Positions 44,701 to 54,677 of a stretch of 64,000 nucleotides of DNA are shown here, in pieces (the stretch's first letter is position 1; each line of letters opens with the position of its first letter). Made by a program: the position numbers and the translations under genes. This DNA is from Euborellia annulipes (taxonomy: Eukaryota > Arthropoda > Insecta > Dermaptera > Anisolabididae): positions 124,001-188,000 of the forward strand of contig JAKCPI010004364.1 in the NCBI GenBank assembly GCA_023213315.1, written 5' to 3'. The notes below the pieces were generated by a model that made no database searches, was not told the origin of the DNA, and worked only from the letters and a program-made list of their open reading frames with translations.

Positions 44701-46309
44701 CTTTTCAAAAAAATTTTAAGAAGTGAAACTTCTGGTATAACAAATTCGAGTCCCTTACTCGTGTGGCCAGAAATTTTTTTTTCTTTTATAACGACTCAAC
44801 TCATTTTTACTTCGATAACTCTTTAATAAATCAATCATTCTAAAATTATTTTATCTGGCCATTTCCTACCTATTCCCTAACGTGAATTTTGCGTAGAAGG
44901 GAATATTTATTATAAATATTTAATTTTTTTTTTTTATTTATTTAAACTTATTTCGAGTTTACAATTAAACATCTACAAAAATTTGAAGTTTGATCTTTTT
45001 TTTTTGCAACTAAAACATGAATAAGAAGAGAGGAATTTGAAAATAATATTATTTCTTCAATATTTAAGATCATTTTAAATGCACTCTGGGATTCACATTT
45101 TGTGATTTCGTGTATACCCACGAGATACCAGAACTAAGACTGAATCTTCTTCTAAATCTTGAGTGATTTGTTTCATTTTATTTTCTTCAAAATAACAGGC
45201 CAAAGCGTCAGTTTATAGATATATATTTTTTTTTTACAAATAATTATAGAGCCATATACAAACATTAAATATTCTTTTTTTTTTTAATAAGTATGTTTAT
45301 ATATATTGTGAGAAACAATTTTGTTTTTCGTGATCCTCTTCCCCATTAGCAATCTCTATTTTAAAATTCTTAAGATCTTTCTTTCACTCTTCATTTGCAT
45401 ATTTGTACACATAAATGTCAAAAGTAAGTTGTGGCACTTCATAATTTTTGCTTATCTTCCATACTCTTCTGGCATGTGTCGTTAGGCTGTTCAAATGGGA
45501 AATTATTTAGATATATACATTGAACGGACTCTTCGTTTTTATTATATAATCATTTATAATCAATAAACATTTTTCTTTTGGGAGATGATTACCCAAAATC
45601 AGACAAAACGGTTCTATACTCTAAGTTTACAGTTTATATCAAACCAACCAATTAATCATAAAAAAAAAAATGGATTTTTTTTTATTTAAAAAAGAAACGA
45701 CTCGCTATTGTCAACTAAACTATCACATATCTGGCTTTAATTTTACGCTGAAAGGGATAACAAATCTTTTTTATGTTTTTTTCTGATTCAGATTTTTTAA
45801 ACACAAAAAAAAAAAAAAAAAAATCTAATCAAATGAAACATGAATCATTCAACCTTTTTTTTTTATTTTTAATTTTCTCTCTTTGTAGTAGTAGTATATC
45901 TATATATATATATAATACTTGAAAAAGTGCAGCTTGTGTTTTGGCAGATGGCAGGAAAACTCCCCTTGTGTTATGAGTATTTGGAATGGGAGAGGGACTG
46001 ACAGGGTGGGGGAGGGGGCGAACCGCGGTCACCCATAGGGAATTAATGTCAAATTATCATCCTGACGTGATAAACACACATTCCACATTACACTCACACA
46101 CCGATATATTGCTCTCCCCCACCCTCCATCAACCATAAACACGAAACATTACAACAGTTCAATTTCACCCCGTATTTAATTTATCTTTCAATTGGATTAT
46201 TATGTCCGAACATAACATAGAGAAAAGTCAGAAAAGCACATTTCATTTCTACTGTTGAGGAAAATTTTTTCTAGAGGGAACATTATTTTATTTTTTAAAA
46301 GTTATAAAG
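44701..46309. other. AT-rich DNA with a GC-richer patch at 45940-46140
   Basis: The patch has GAACCGCGGTCACCC and CCTGACGTGATAAAC. It is non-repetitive, has no protein and is possibly regulatory. The rest is homopolymer-rich spacer. Confidence 0.3.
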
Positions 46310-47159
46310 TACTCTCTAAAAACGAATTAGTAAAAAACTACTAATTCATAGTGTATAGTCACTTTTTTAAGATGTGCAAAGTAGACCACCCGTAAATAGT
46401 GGATATCCACTTTTTCAATTAGTAAAAATTATTAATATGAAAAATTCACTAATTGAATAAGTGAATTTTTAAAAAAATAATGACCAAAAAAGAGATGTTT
46501 AAGATATCTGAAATAAGGTGCGATGACACCGGGACCTTAACTTGTGTTTACTGACTCGAGTTCTAGCCGAACCCACTTAAACTTGACTTACTATTACTTC
46601 TCTGTTATTTGCTATATAAGTATGTCGCTGATGTTAACAATGCTTTTTACTTGAATGTTACTATATTCCTTCCCAGCAATTTATTTCTAAATAAACTTAA
46701 TAAAACTAATTATCGTTATATCAAGAAATATATTTACTAAATTTTAAGTAAAAATATTTCTTAATTGACTATTTAAAAAATAATATTTTATTAATTTAAA
46801 AAAATTTGGAATCTATTTGTTTTGACTTAACATATATTTCCTGCAATTTTTAACAAAAAATACAAGTTATCTCAATATTATTATTTATTTGTATTATTAT
46901 TACTTAAATAAAGCCTTATATTGCCAAAAATGTCTTTATTAAGGAACCGATCAAACAGCTGGTCGGCCATGTTGGCTTCTCAGACAGCCGGAATTGAATG
47001 AACTACTTTTTGAATTAGTAAAAAATAACTAATCTAAAAGTAACCAATAAATTTACTAAATATCTTAGTAGATTCTACTCAAAATGACTAAATTTGGTGT
47101 AATTTTCTTACCTACTGTTTGAATAAGTATAAATTCTACTAATTCGTTTTAAGAGAGTA
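46310..47159. mobile_element. 850-bp inverted-repeat DNA element
   Basis: Starts TACTCTCTAAAAACGAATTA and ends TAATTCGTTTTAAGAGAGTA. The subterminal ACTAATTC / GAATTAGTA words are repeated many times near both ends (46320-46480, 47000-47150). A TA dinucleotide at each edge fits a Tc1/mariner-like target. No transposase frame is seen. Confidence 0.7.
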
Positions 47160-47451
47160 GATTGTATTAAGCAAAAAAATATGACATACCCCCTATTTTT
47201 GTTTTGCTAATCCCGTCAGTCGCAAAAAAAAAAATTTAGTAATCCTATTTCTGAAATGAAATAATTTAAATTTGGCAAGAAATTTTGGATTCAAAGATTT
47301 TTTTTTAAAGCCTGGAATATAGGCAACCATTCATTTGAGATCTTAGAATAGTTGTTTGGTTGCCTATGCTCAAGGAGCTTGGATGAATTTTTTTTATTTA
47401 CTTTTATGATAATATTCTGATCTTCGGAATTTTTTTTATAATAAATATTTT
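47160..47451. other. AT-rich spacer
   Basis: GGCAACCA and GGTTGCC words near 47325 and 47360 form a small local inverted repeat. Nothing else seen. Confidence 0.3.
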
Positions 47452-47965
47452 ACAATATTTAATGCGGAAACTTTTCCATTCAGGTCTTGCGACTGCGTTG
47501 CAAACATTTACAGTTTCGATTTCGAACAATCCTTCATCAGGCCTAAAATACAAAAGGATTTAACATGAAAACCATTCAACACATTATCGTCATTACATTA
47601 GTTATATAAAATAACTCTGTATAATTGTTTTATACACAATCATATATCTAAATGTGTAAAACATAATAATATAGAGATATTTTATATAATTAATGTAATG
47701 ACGATAATGTGTTGAATGGTTTTCATGTTAAATCCTTATATAATTAAATATTTATTAATATAAATTTCCGTTACACAGCTCACATACCCGATATATATAT
47801 ATATTCAATATTATATATAATTTCTTATTTATTAAATCCTTATGTATTTTAGGTCTGATGATGGTTTGTTCGAAACCGAAACTGTAAAAGTTTCCAACGC
47901 ATTCGTCAGACCTGAATAAAAAATTTTCCGCATTAAATATTGTACAATATTTATTATAAAAAAAT
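47452..47965. repeat. fold-back element with core motif in both arms
   Basis: The outer arms AATATTTAATGCGGAAA / TTTCCGCATTAAATATT and the inner arms GACGATAATGTGTTGAATGG / CCATTCAACACATTATCGTC close two nested palindromes. Each outer arm has a core. On the plus strand, 47855-47885 has CTGATGA, a GGTTT/AAACC stem with loop GTTCG, then GAAAC. On the minus strand, 47540-47512 has CTGATGA, GGATT...AATC, then GAAAC. CTGATGA and GAAAC are the two conserved hammerhead-ribozyme strands, but stem I does not pair in the right register here. Confidence 0.8.
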
Positions 47966-49705
47966 TTCCAAAATCAGAATATTATCATAAATGTAAACTT
48001 TCAAATATACCAAAGTTTAAACATTCACTTTTGCTGTTTCCACTATATTAAAGTATTATTTTGTTTTAACCAAATGATCTCAATAATAAATAATAAACAT
48101 TGATCGATTGACTGATCTCACACAATATTCATTCTTTAGCTCTTAACTCTTTACAAGTTCTAATGGGATAATTCAGGTTTATGAGTTAATAGGATACTGA
48201 CTGTATTATTAATCCATCTATAAAATTCATCAAATCGCTCTTCTGTAAGCAAAAACTTTAAAGCCTAAGCGTTAATAGTGTTAAAATTTAATGTCATGTC
48301 GGGGGGCGCCTTTAATATTTTAACGCCGTATTTAATGCATAAAAATGGCGTTAACTTAAAAAGTAAGGTTATGGTTTTGACAGCTTTGAAATAAAAGCAG
48401 CAAGTTAACGTCGCTGGTAAAACTTTGTTTAGAGAATAGCATTTTTTAACGCTGGTGTGTCAAATAGGCCTACAGGATGGAAAATAACAAAACAAGTTAG
48501 TAATGCGCATGCGCGAGAATAGCATTTTTAATCGCTGATATTATTACTTTATTAACACCCATTTGTTGATGTTAAATTTTACCCTGTTTTTAGAGGATAT
48601 AACTGATTATCATTTAAATAAATTTTATCAATAAAATTTGAAATTTGGGCATTAATTAGATCAAGACAATATCTCTAAGGAACTTTTACATTACTAAAGG
48701 GCCCAGAGGAGTAGAAAAAACATAAATATATAATGCTAATTCAAACATGGAACTAAGTCATTATTATCCACAACTTGTATACGCCACTCATTTTCCCGTA
48801 TTCCGCGAATTTTGGTCTCCCTTAAACAAAATCCGCCACTGATTTACATGAAAATTCCCAAATAGTTGAACATAAAATAAACCCTTGCATTCTTTTTCTG
48901 GCTGCTATCCATTTAAACAAAGCTTTATCACATTAAAATGTGAGTTATGAATGGACTCTTTTTCATAAAAGAATTTTCAATATTAAATTTTTATTTAAAC
49001 TACTTATTCAATTTTTTTTTTTTTTAAATCACCGATTGATATTTTTTATGTAGATAAAATATTCATAGAATACAAAGCTTTAAATGTCAATACCTTTGAT
49101 AAGGATTGTATATTATAAAAAAAAATCATTTATTGACCTCTCTTGTCGAGATATGCAAATTTAATGCTAGCAAACATCAACTGCAATATTCATTTGCCGA
49201 TCTAAAAGGTTACGACCATTACTAGCAAATTAGGTAAATATTTCACTTGAGCTGGCTAGTAGTTTGTTTTTGATTGGCTCATTTGACTCGTCACCGTTAA
49301 ATAATAAAACATTATTCTCTCCGTAAAGAATATTTAGTGCTTTTGCCAATCGTGGAACAGCAGAGACCCATTGATGTATACATAAATATTAGCTTAATCT
49401 GCTTAACCTGGTTCAACATGTTGAATCGATTATCGATTTGAATATTCATGATGGACTGATTAGCACGCGCTGATAATATAAAACGCCAATTATTTGGTCG
49501 GAATTAATTTTTGATTTCCAATCATTGGCCTCCTTCCCACTCTTCGTTCTCTTTCTCTGTCACTAAAAACTCGAGTAGAATAATGATAACACGATATATA
49601 GGCTATAGAATATCATCAAATACAAAATTAATCCGTAGGCCTATTATTTTTTTCGATATTTCAAAATTTATTTTTTTCCGCTTCACTTGCTATTGAGTGA
49701 CACTT
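47966..49705. other. AT-rich DNA with a TTAACGC-rich patch and an NRF-1-like site
   Basis: 48260-48580 has repeated TTAACGC / GTTAACG words, GAGAATAGCATTTTT twice, and the palindrome TGCGCATGCGC (48505-48515), the NRF-1 consensus. Elsewhere AT-rich spacer. Confidence 0.35.
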
Positions 49706-49963
49706 AATTGGACCCTGTTACGCATTAGTGTGTCAAGCGCCAAGATTTGAAAAAATTAGCAATAAAGTTTTTTGTTTTCATTGGATTATATATAATTTTT
49801 TTTTGTCAATTGTGCAAGGGTAACATTAAACATAAATTTTTTTAGGACATACAGTATTTCATAAAAAATACTATTAATTATAGCATTTGAAACAATATTC
49901 CGTGCTTAACTCAATTTTTAATTTTTTGGCGCTTGACTCACCATTGCATAACAGGGTCCAATT
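49706..49963. mobile_element. 258-bp inverted-repeat element (MITE-like)
   Basis: Left AATTGGACCCTGTTACGCAT, TGTCAAGCGCCAA; right TTGGCGCTTGACTCACC, ATGCATAACAGGGTCCAATT-type inverse. The arms of about 50 bp carry a few mismatches, and the interior is AT-rich. Confidence 0.75.
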
Positions 49964-50271
49964 GTTATACTAGACTTCAAGAAATAATAAAAATATTGAA
50001 ATTTACAGTTGTAGTGTAAATTCTGAAATTTTTCTCTTTAATTAAATGATTTTTACTTTCTTTTATATAAGCTTATATTGATTGGTATCCAATTGAATTG
50101 AAATAAATTCTTTCCCCTGGGACGGGACATTTATTCCTGGGATCTTTGTTTTTTATTCTTTTCGGCATCTTTGATCATTTAGAGTTTAAACGATTCGTAT
50201 TATATTTATATTAATGACGATATTTGAAATCCAGGCACATTTATCTTGGATTCTATAATAGCTACTCTCGA
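49964..50271. other. spacer with a SINE type A fragment (-)
   Basis: About 50085-50175 holds in inverse AATTCAATTGGATACC, CCCGTCCCAGG and GATGCCGAAAAG, rearranged relative to the intact SINE. Confidence 0.4.
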
Positions 50272-50347
50272 AAACTAAATAAATACGTCGACACAAAAAA
50301 ATCTGGTGAGAAAATAGTGATTTGCTGTTATCACACCAAATTTTTTA
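50272..50347 (+). mobile_element. decayed HINE-1 3' hairpin
   Basis: GAAAACTAAATAAATACGTC, GACACAAAAAAATCTGGTG and TATCACACCAAATTTTTTA keep the hairpin base, but the tip is shortened. Confidence 0.5.
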
Positions 50348-50794
50348 ACATCGGGATTGTGGGCAGGCCAAAAAACTTTCGGATTTTCTCCCCTATAATT
50401 TTTTTTTAAATAATCTTTTAAAATAATTTTACCGAATTTAAAATTTTAACACTGTTTCGCTCTATCTATATCTTTCTCTTCATTTATAATTTTTTTGGAT
50501 TTAGGGGCAGGTCTGAAGAAATTTCCTGAAATTTTACTGTTCCGCAGTGACAAAAAAAATTTGATTGATAAATACTATTTAAATTTGTCATATTAATTAA
50601 CCTTTAGTGTTATAAATTAATCAACGAAAGGAATTGTTTCTCAATTAATCCATCAATATTCCAGTCACATCTCTATAATCACAATAAAATATCCATCACA
50701 AAAGACAATCGTGATTCCACATAATGACTGCGAACGTTTTTTGTAAAGAAATTAAAAATAAAAGAATGCGATTTTTTTTTCCATTTTATATGTA
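50348..50794. other. AT-rich spacer
   Basis: Nothing recognised. Confidence 0.35.
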
Positions 50795-51100
50795 TGAGAG
50801 TTCAGTGTGTTATGTGTATGTGTAAAATGCGGTTGGCGCAAAGGGCTTTTAGCATGGATGCTGTGCTCCAGACCGAGACGAACATCAAGTGGCGGCTGTT
50901 CTCTCACTCTCTCTCTGAAAGAGGAGAGGGGGGACACACGCAGAGAGAGAGAGAGAGGAAAGGGCAAAGGGGGTCCCAGCTTGCATGCATGCATGCACAC
51001 ACAAACACATACTAACGCAAATGAGAAGGGCCAGATGTGCGTGGCGTGTCGACTTCCGGTGATACACGTGCCAACTTCTAAACCACTGCTTGGCGAACCT
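50795..51100. other. GC-richer island with microsatellites
   Basis: Contains a GA/CT-rich run (50905-50962), a GCAT run (50983-50998) and unique sequence (GCGGTTGGCGCAAAGGG, GTGCGTGGCGTGTCGACTTC). It is open in several frames because stops are scarce in such repeats. No domain was recognised. Confidence 0.25.
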
Positions 51101-51276
51101 TTTTAAGTGTGTTGACTATAAAAGGAGATTTTCTCCTGAGATAATTTTCGGGAATTTTATCAAAGGATTTTACGATAAAGAATCCAGAAATTGGAATGAT
51201 TACCTTCAAACCAGGCTTTGATTTTAAGGTATAAATATTTTTATATCCTGTTTAATAAGATTTATTTGACAATGAT

Positions 51277-51860
51277 TACTTTCTCTTATAGGCCTATATA
51301 TATAGAGAAAGAAAGTATTGGTTTCATTTCAAAAATTCGATGTCGAGATTTTGATGGATATACACGTTTTGAGGTCCCCTGACTCCAAAAAAGTGAATTT
51401 TTACAACCAGGTCTGTTTGTAAAGCAAGAAGGAATTGAGCTACTAGGTTGAAATTTTATATTAATGTTAGATACTCTCCTGAAAACACGAAGCTTTTGTA
51501 CAAAATCGGTTAAAAAGTACTAGTATTTTACTGAAGTACTTTTTCAGTTTCTATTTTCTCAAAATTGGCTCTAACGATTTTGATTAAAATTCATAAATCA
51601 AATATTTTTTAGATGCTCTTTAAAAAGTATATCAGTAAAATTTTTCGTGAAAATTGTTTGAAGTACACTTACTTTACTGATGTGGAAGCATTCGTGGCTC
51701 AGCGCCATCTATGATTCGCAAGTGGTCAAGTTGAGAACTAAGGTGCTATGGAAACTAAATATATCTCGACACAAAAAATCTGGTGTTACAGCACAGTGCA
51801 CAACTTTCGATTACTGAAGATAAGAGTAAGTTGTGTGCTCTAAATCACACCATATTTTTT
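51277..51860 (+). mobile_element. HINE-1 copy, variant
   Basis: Has the 5' hairpin, shortened core and 3' hairpin, but the X-box region is replaced by AGCATTCGTGGCTCAGCGCC / TGAGAACTAAGGTGCTATGG, a junction also seen near 30860 and 39660. This may define a subfamily lacking the X-box. Confidence 0.7.
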
Positions 51861-52708
51861 TATTTATAAATATTGAATTCGACGTAAATGAGCAATAAAA
51901 AATTTTCATTATCATAATACAATGCTTTCTTCTTACTACCGCATTATACATAATAATAAATCAAGTTGTATGTCTGCGGGAGTTGGTTGATTTCGATCGT
52001 AGAAAGATTTTAATTCATTATTCAAAAGGACAGATATCTTCCTCAATAAATATTTTTTTTATTATATAATTCTCCAAATAAACAAATATTTCGCGTTCAC
52101 CCCAGTTTCTTTTTTTATCATAATTCCAACATGGAAATGTTTTACGATCATTTAACAATCTACTAGGGAAAATAAAAATATAATTTTCAATAAAAATATT
52201 TTTACTGTTTTCTTCGTGTTCAATTTATTTTCAACTATGAAAGAAATATTTTTTTTTTTTTTTTTTTCTTTTTGATTCTTTAAGGGGATGTTGTTTCTTA
52301 AAGAATGTCACAAATGTATTTTTAAAGGAAATAATAGCGGATAAGAAAGATTATGGGAAAGTAACTACATAAAAACAACAAGAATATTCTAAAATGTTTC
52401 TTTTCTTTTTTGTCGTTATATAAAATGTTGGTTAAAATATCAAGAGAATTTTGTCAAATGCTTAGAACTGTGTAAAAACTAATCCGTTCTCAGGATATCT
52501 TTTTAGTCAATTAACAGATGAAAATATCCGGTAAAAAAATTAATTCACACAAAGAAAGAGGATTAAATATTTGAAGAATTTAATCTTCCAGAATTGTTCT
52601 TTATACAGATCAGAGGAATGATGTTCTCATTGAGATCTAATTTGTCACGTTTACATTCCTTTCTTGTGAAGCCAAAAAGAGAAACATACAAAATTTGAAA
52701 TTCCAAAA
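51861..52708. other. AT-rich DNA without recognised features
   Basis: Spacer with a long poly-T near 52248. Confidence 0.35.
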
Positions 52709-53055
52709 TCAAAATTCTAATTTAAAATAAAATTGATATCTGAATTGATCAAAAAAACACATGCAAAAATTCCCACGGAAAAGTGCAAATTTAGCGTCTG
52801 GATGTCTTTGCATGTGTATCACTGTTGGGGGATTATGGTCTTGAAAAATGCTATCCCCCACTATCTGGATTCTCTCACTCGCTTTCGTTAATGTCGGACA
52901 ATCATCAAGTTTGGAACCAACAGATCTGACATCTATTATTTCTAAACCCGACAACTCCTGGATGCAGGCAACCCACAACACCTTGCTACTCAATAAGGCT
53001 GAAAATGGTTCACGATCAATCGCTTTGGATAATGAACTATCTTTATTTTCCTAAC
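52709..53055 (-). CDS. orphan reading frame, possible exon or decayed gene fragment
   Basis: A minus-strand frame open for about 115 codons from an AG at 53056-53057 to a stop at 52709. Its first 80 or so residues have protein-like composition: ENKDSSLSKAIDREPFSALL, then KVLWVACIQELSGLEIIDV, TLTKASERIQIVGDSIF and HMQRHPDAKFALFRG. The last 20 residues become F/Y-rich, as expected of intron or spacer, so a coding part would end near 52770, where GTGGGAA could be a weak donor. The acceptor lacks a clear pyrimidine tract. I do not recognise the family. It lies opposite to the GSE1-like exon and could be a nested gene exon, a captured fragment in a transposon, or chance. Confidence 0.3.
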
Positions 53056-53532
53056 TCGCTCTTGGATTATATGCTTCGACTAAAGATAATCCGACTCAAT
53101 TGTAAACTAGGAGCCAGTTTCATCACTAAGCAAATTTAAGCAAGAACGAGCTAACAACCCAATAGTAAACAAGAAGTTCCTTTATCTTTGGTATGTGTTT
53201 TTCTTCTATGATTAGCTAACCTCAAGTCTGGGAAAGTTAATAAAAGATTTGAGTGCATAAATAATTAATTACTCGGGTATATATTAATTCATATTATAGT
53301 ATGTGCAATAAACAATTGTCGCTTGTATTAATATTAGTGAAGATAGAAAGTTTACTCAAAACAAGGAATAATTTTAAAATTCATGAGACTTTTGTATTCC
53401 TAATTTCACTTATATATTAAACTTTATCCTGAGACTTAGATCTAGCAAACCATGGAAGAAGAAACTCTTCTTGTTTAATCTTTTGTTTTATACATTTACT
53501 AATATCAGAAGACTCTTTTAAAGAGGATTTAA
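53056..53532. other. spacer without recognised features
   Basis: AT-rich, no linked repeats. Confidence 0.35.
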
Positions 53533-53655
53533 AAAATTAATTAATTTATAAATTTTAATCAAAATCGTTAAAGCCAATTTTGAGAAAATTGAAAATAACT
53601 GAAAATGTAGGCCTACATCATTAAAGTACAAGTGCTTTTTGGCAGATTTTTTGCT
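53533..53655 (-). mobile_element. HINE-1 internal fragment
   Basis: TTTTAATCAAAATCGTTAAA, TTTTGAGAAAATTGAAAA and ATTAAAGTACAAGTGCTTTT match the middle of HINE-1. It ends abruptly at a GC-rich block. Confidence 0.6.
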
Positions 53656-53812
53656 CAGGGGCCCACATTTTGTGGGTACGTGGATGGCGACCACGAGCTG
53701 CCCGAGCTGGGACAGGAGTACTTCAGTTCTTTAAATGTCTGTCTCTTCCTTCCTCTTTTCAACAGGCGCCAGACCGTGGGACGGGCCGGCCTGTCCTATT
53801 TCTTTCAGTCGT
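53656..53812 (+). CDS. GC-rich foreign-looking block with an open frame
   Basis: Abrupt GC-rich sequence (GATGGCGACCACGAGCTGCC, CGAGCTGGGACAGGAGTA, GACCGTGGGACGGGCCGGCC) between a HINE-1 fragment and a fold-back. One frame reads YVDGDHELPELGQEYFSSL then RRQTVGRAGLSYFFQS and stops at 53812. A pyrimidine tract ending in AG at 53764 could mark an acceptor, splitting it in two. No family is recognised and no start codon is convincing. Likely a captured gene fragment. Confidence 0.25.
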
Positions 53813-53864
53813 AAAAACGTATGACAGGGTTGGAGGGTATATATGGGTATTTCAAAGAAATAAG

Positions 53865-54191
53865 GTCAGGCAGCTAATAATGAAATAAAACGAGGTTTAT
53901 TCCACTCTGCTCGTCGATGTTTCGGGTGTCAGTCACACCATTTTTCACGACCAGGTGGATAATTTTATTAGTTATAAAAAATTAATATAAATTGTAATAA
54001 AATAATGTGATATTCAGATGAAAGAAAGGATGTCAGTTAAACAGAATCGAATGGAAATCCCGGAAGAAAATGGCATTTAATTAATGCCGAAACGTTTTCT
54101 CTTATTGGGATTTTCATTCGATTCGATAAGTCTATTGATATTCATATTTAAATAAATATCGTTTTATTTCCCCATTAGCTGCCTATCCTCA
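53865..54191. repeat. fold-back element with core motif
   Basis: The arms GGCAGCTAATAATGAAATAA and its inverse TTATTTCCCCATTAGCTGCC, with AAACGAGGTTTATT / AATAAATATCGTTTT inside, close a 327-bp unit. Cores: plus strand AAATGGCATTTAATTAATGCC then GAAACG near 54070-54095; minus strand AAATGGTGTGACTGACACC then CGAAACATC near 53948-53916. Confidence 0.75.
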
Positions 54192-54559
54192 TAACTTCGA
54201 AATAAAAAAAAAGTTTAATCAAATAGGCCTATATTTTTTTGAAAAATTGTAGAAGAAAAAATTTCTGTCTTGTGGCCCTTTGCCCGCGACGGTAACAATA
54301 TCTTTAAGATTTTTCTGAAAAATTATTATTAATTACCATTAGTGGTTATATTTATGTTTAACTCATTGAAAATTATTGATTACAACTTCTCCTTGCTTAC
54401 ATTCTGATATTAATTTAAATTCCTCTGAGATGATAATTCACACTCCTCATTCTGCTCGTTAAGTTGCAAAGTTAACGTCTACCCTTCTGTTAATTACATG
54501 TGTTTGGAGTAAATTAACAACTTTAATGTATAGCTATATATAGCCTCTATGTATTTTCA

Positions 54560-54677
54560 CAGGGACGAATTAATGCAATTTTGTCGGAGGGGGCGGTTTT
54601 TTTTTATATTTAAGGGTTTTTTTCTGCATCGGAGGCAGACGCCCCTTCCGCCCCCTCCCTTCTTTAATCCGTCGATG
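54560..54677. mobile_element. 118-bp hAT-type MITE
   Basis: Ends CAGGGACGAATTAA and TTTAATCCGTCGATG, with flanking 8-mers TATTTTCA and TATTCTAA (6 of 8). The interior has GGAGGGGGCGG and its inverse CCGCCCCCTCC. Confidence 0.6.

Noticed and set aside
47840..47920. Calling a functional hammerhead ribozyme
   Set aside because: The conserved strands are present, but stem I does not form in the correct register and one base is inserted before stem II. I report the resemblance only.
50794..51106. Overlapping frames on both strands
   Set aside because: Stops are scarce because of GA/CT and GCAT microsatellites. No domain is seen.
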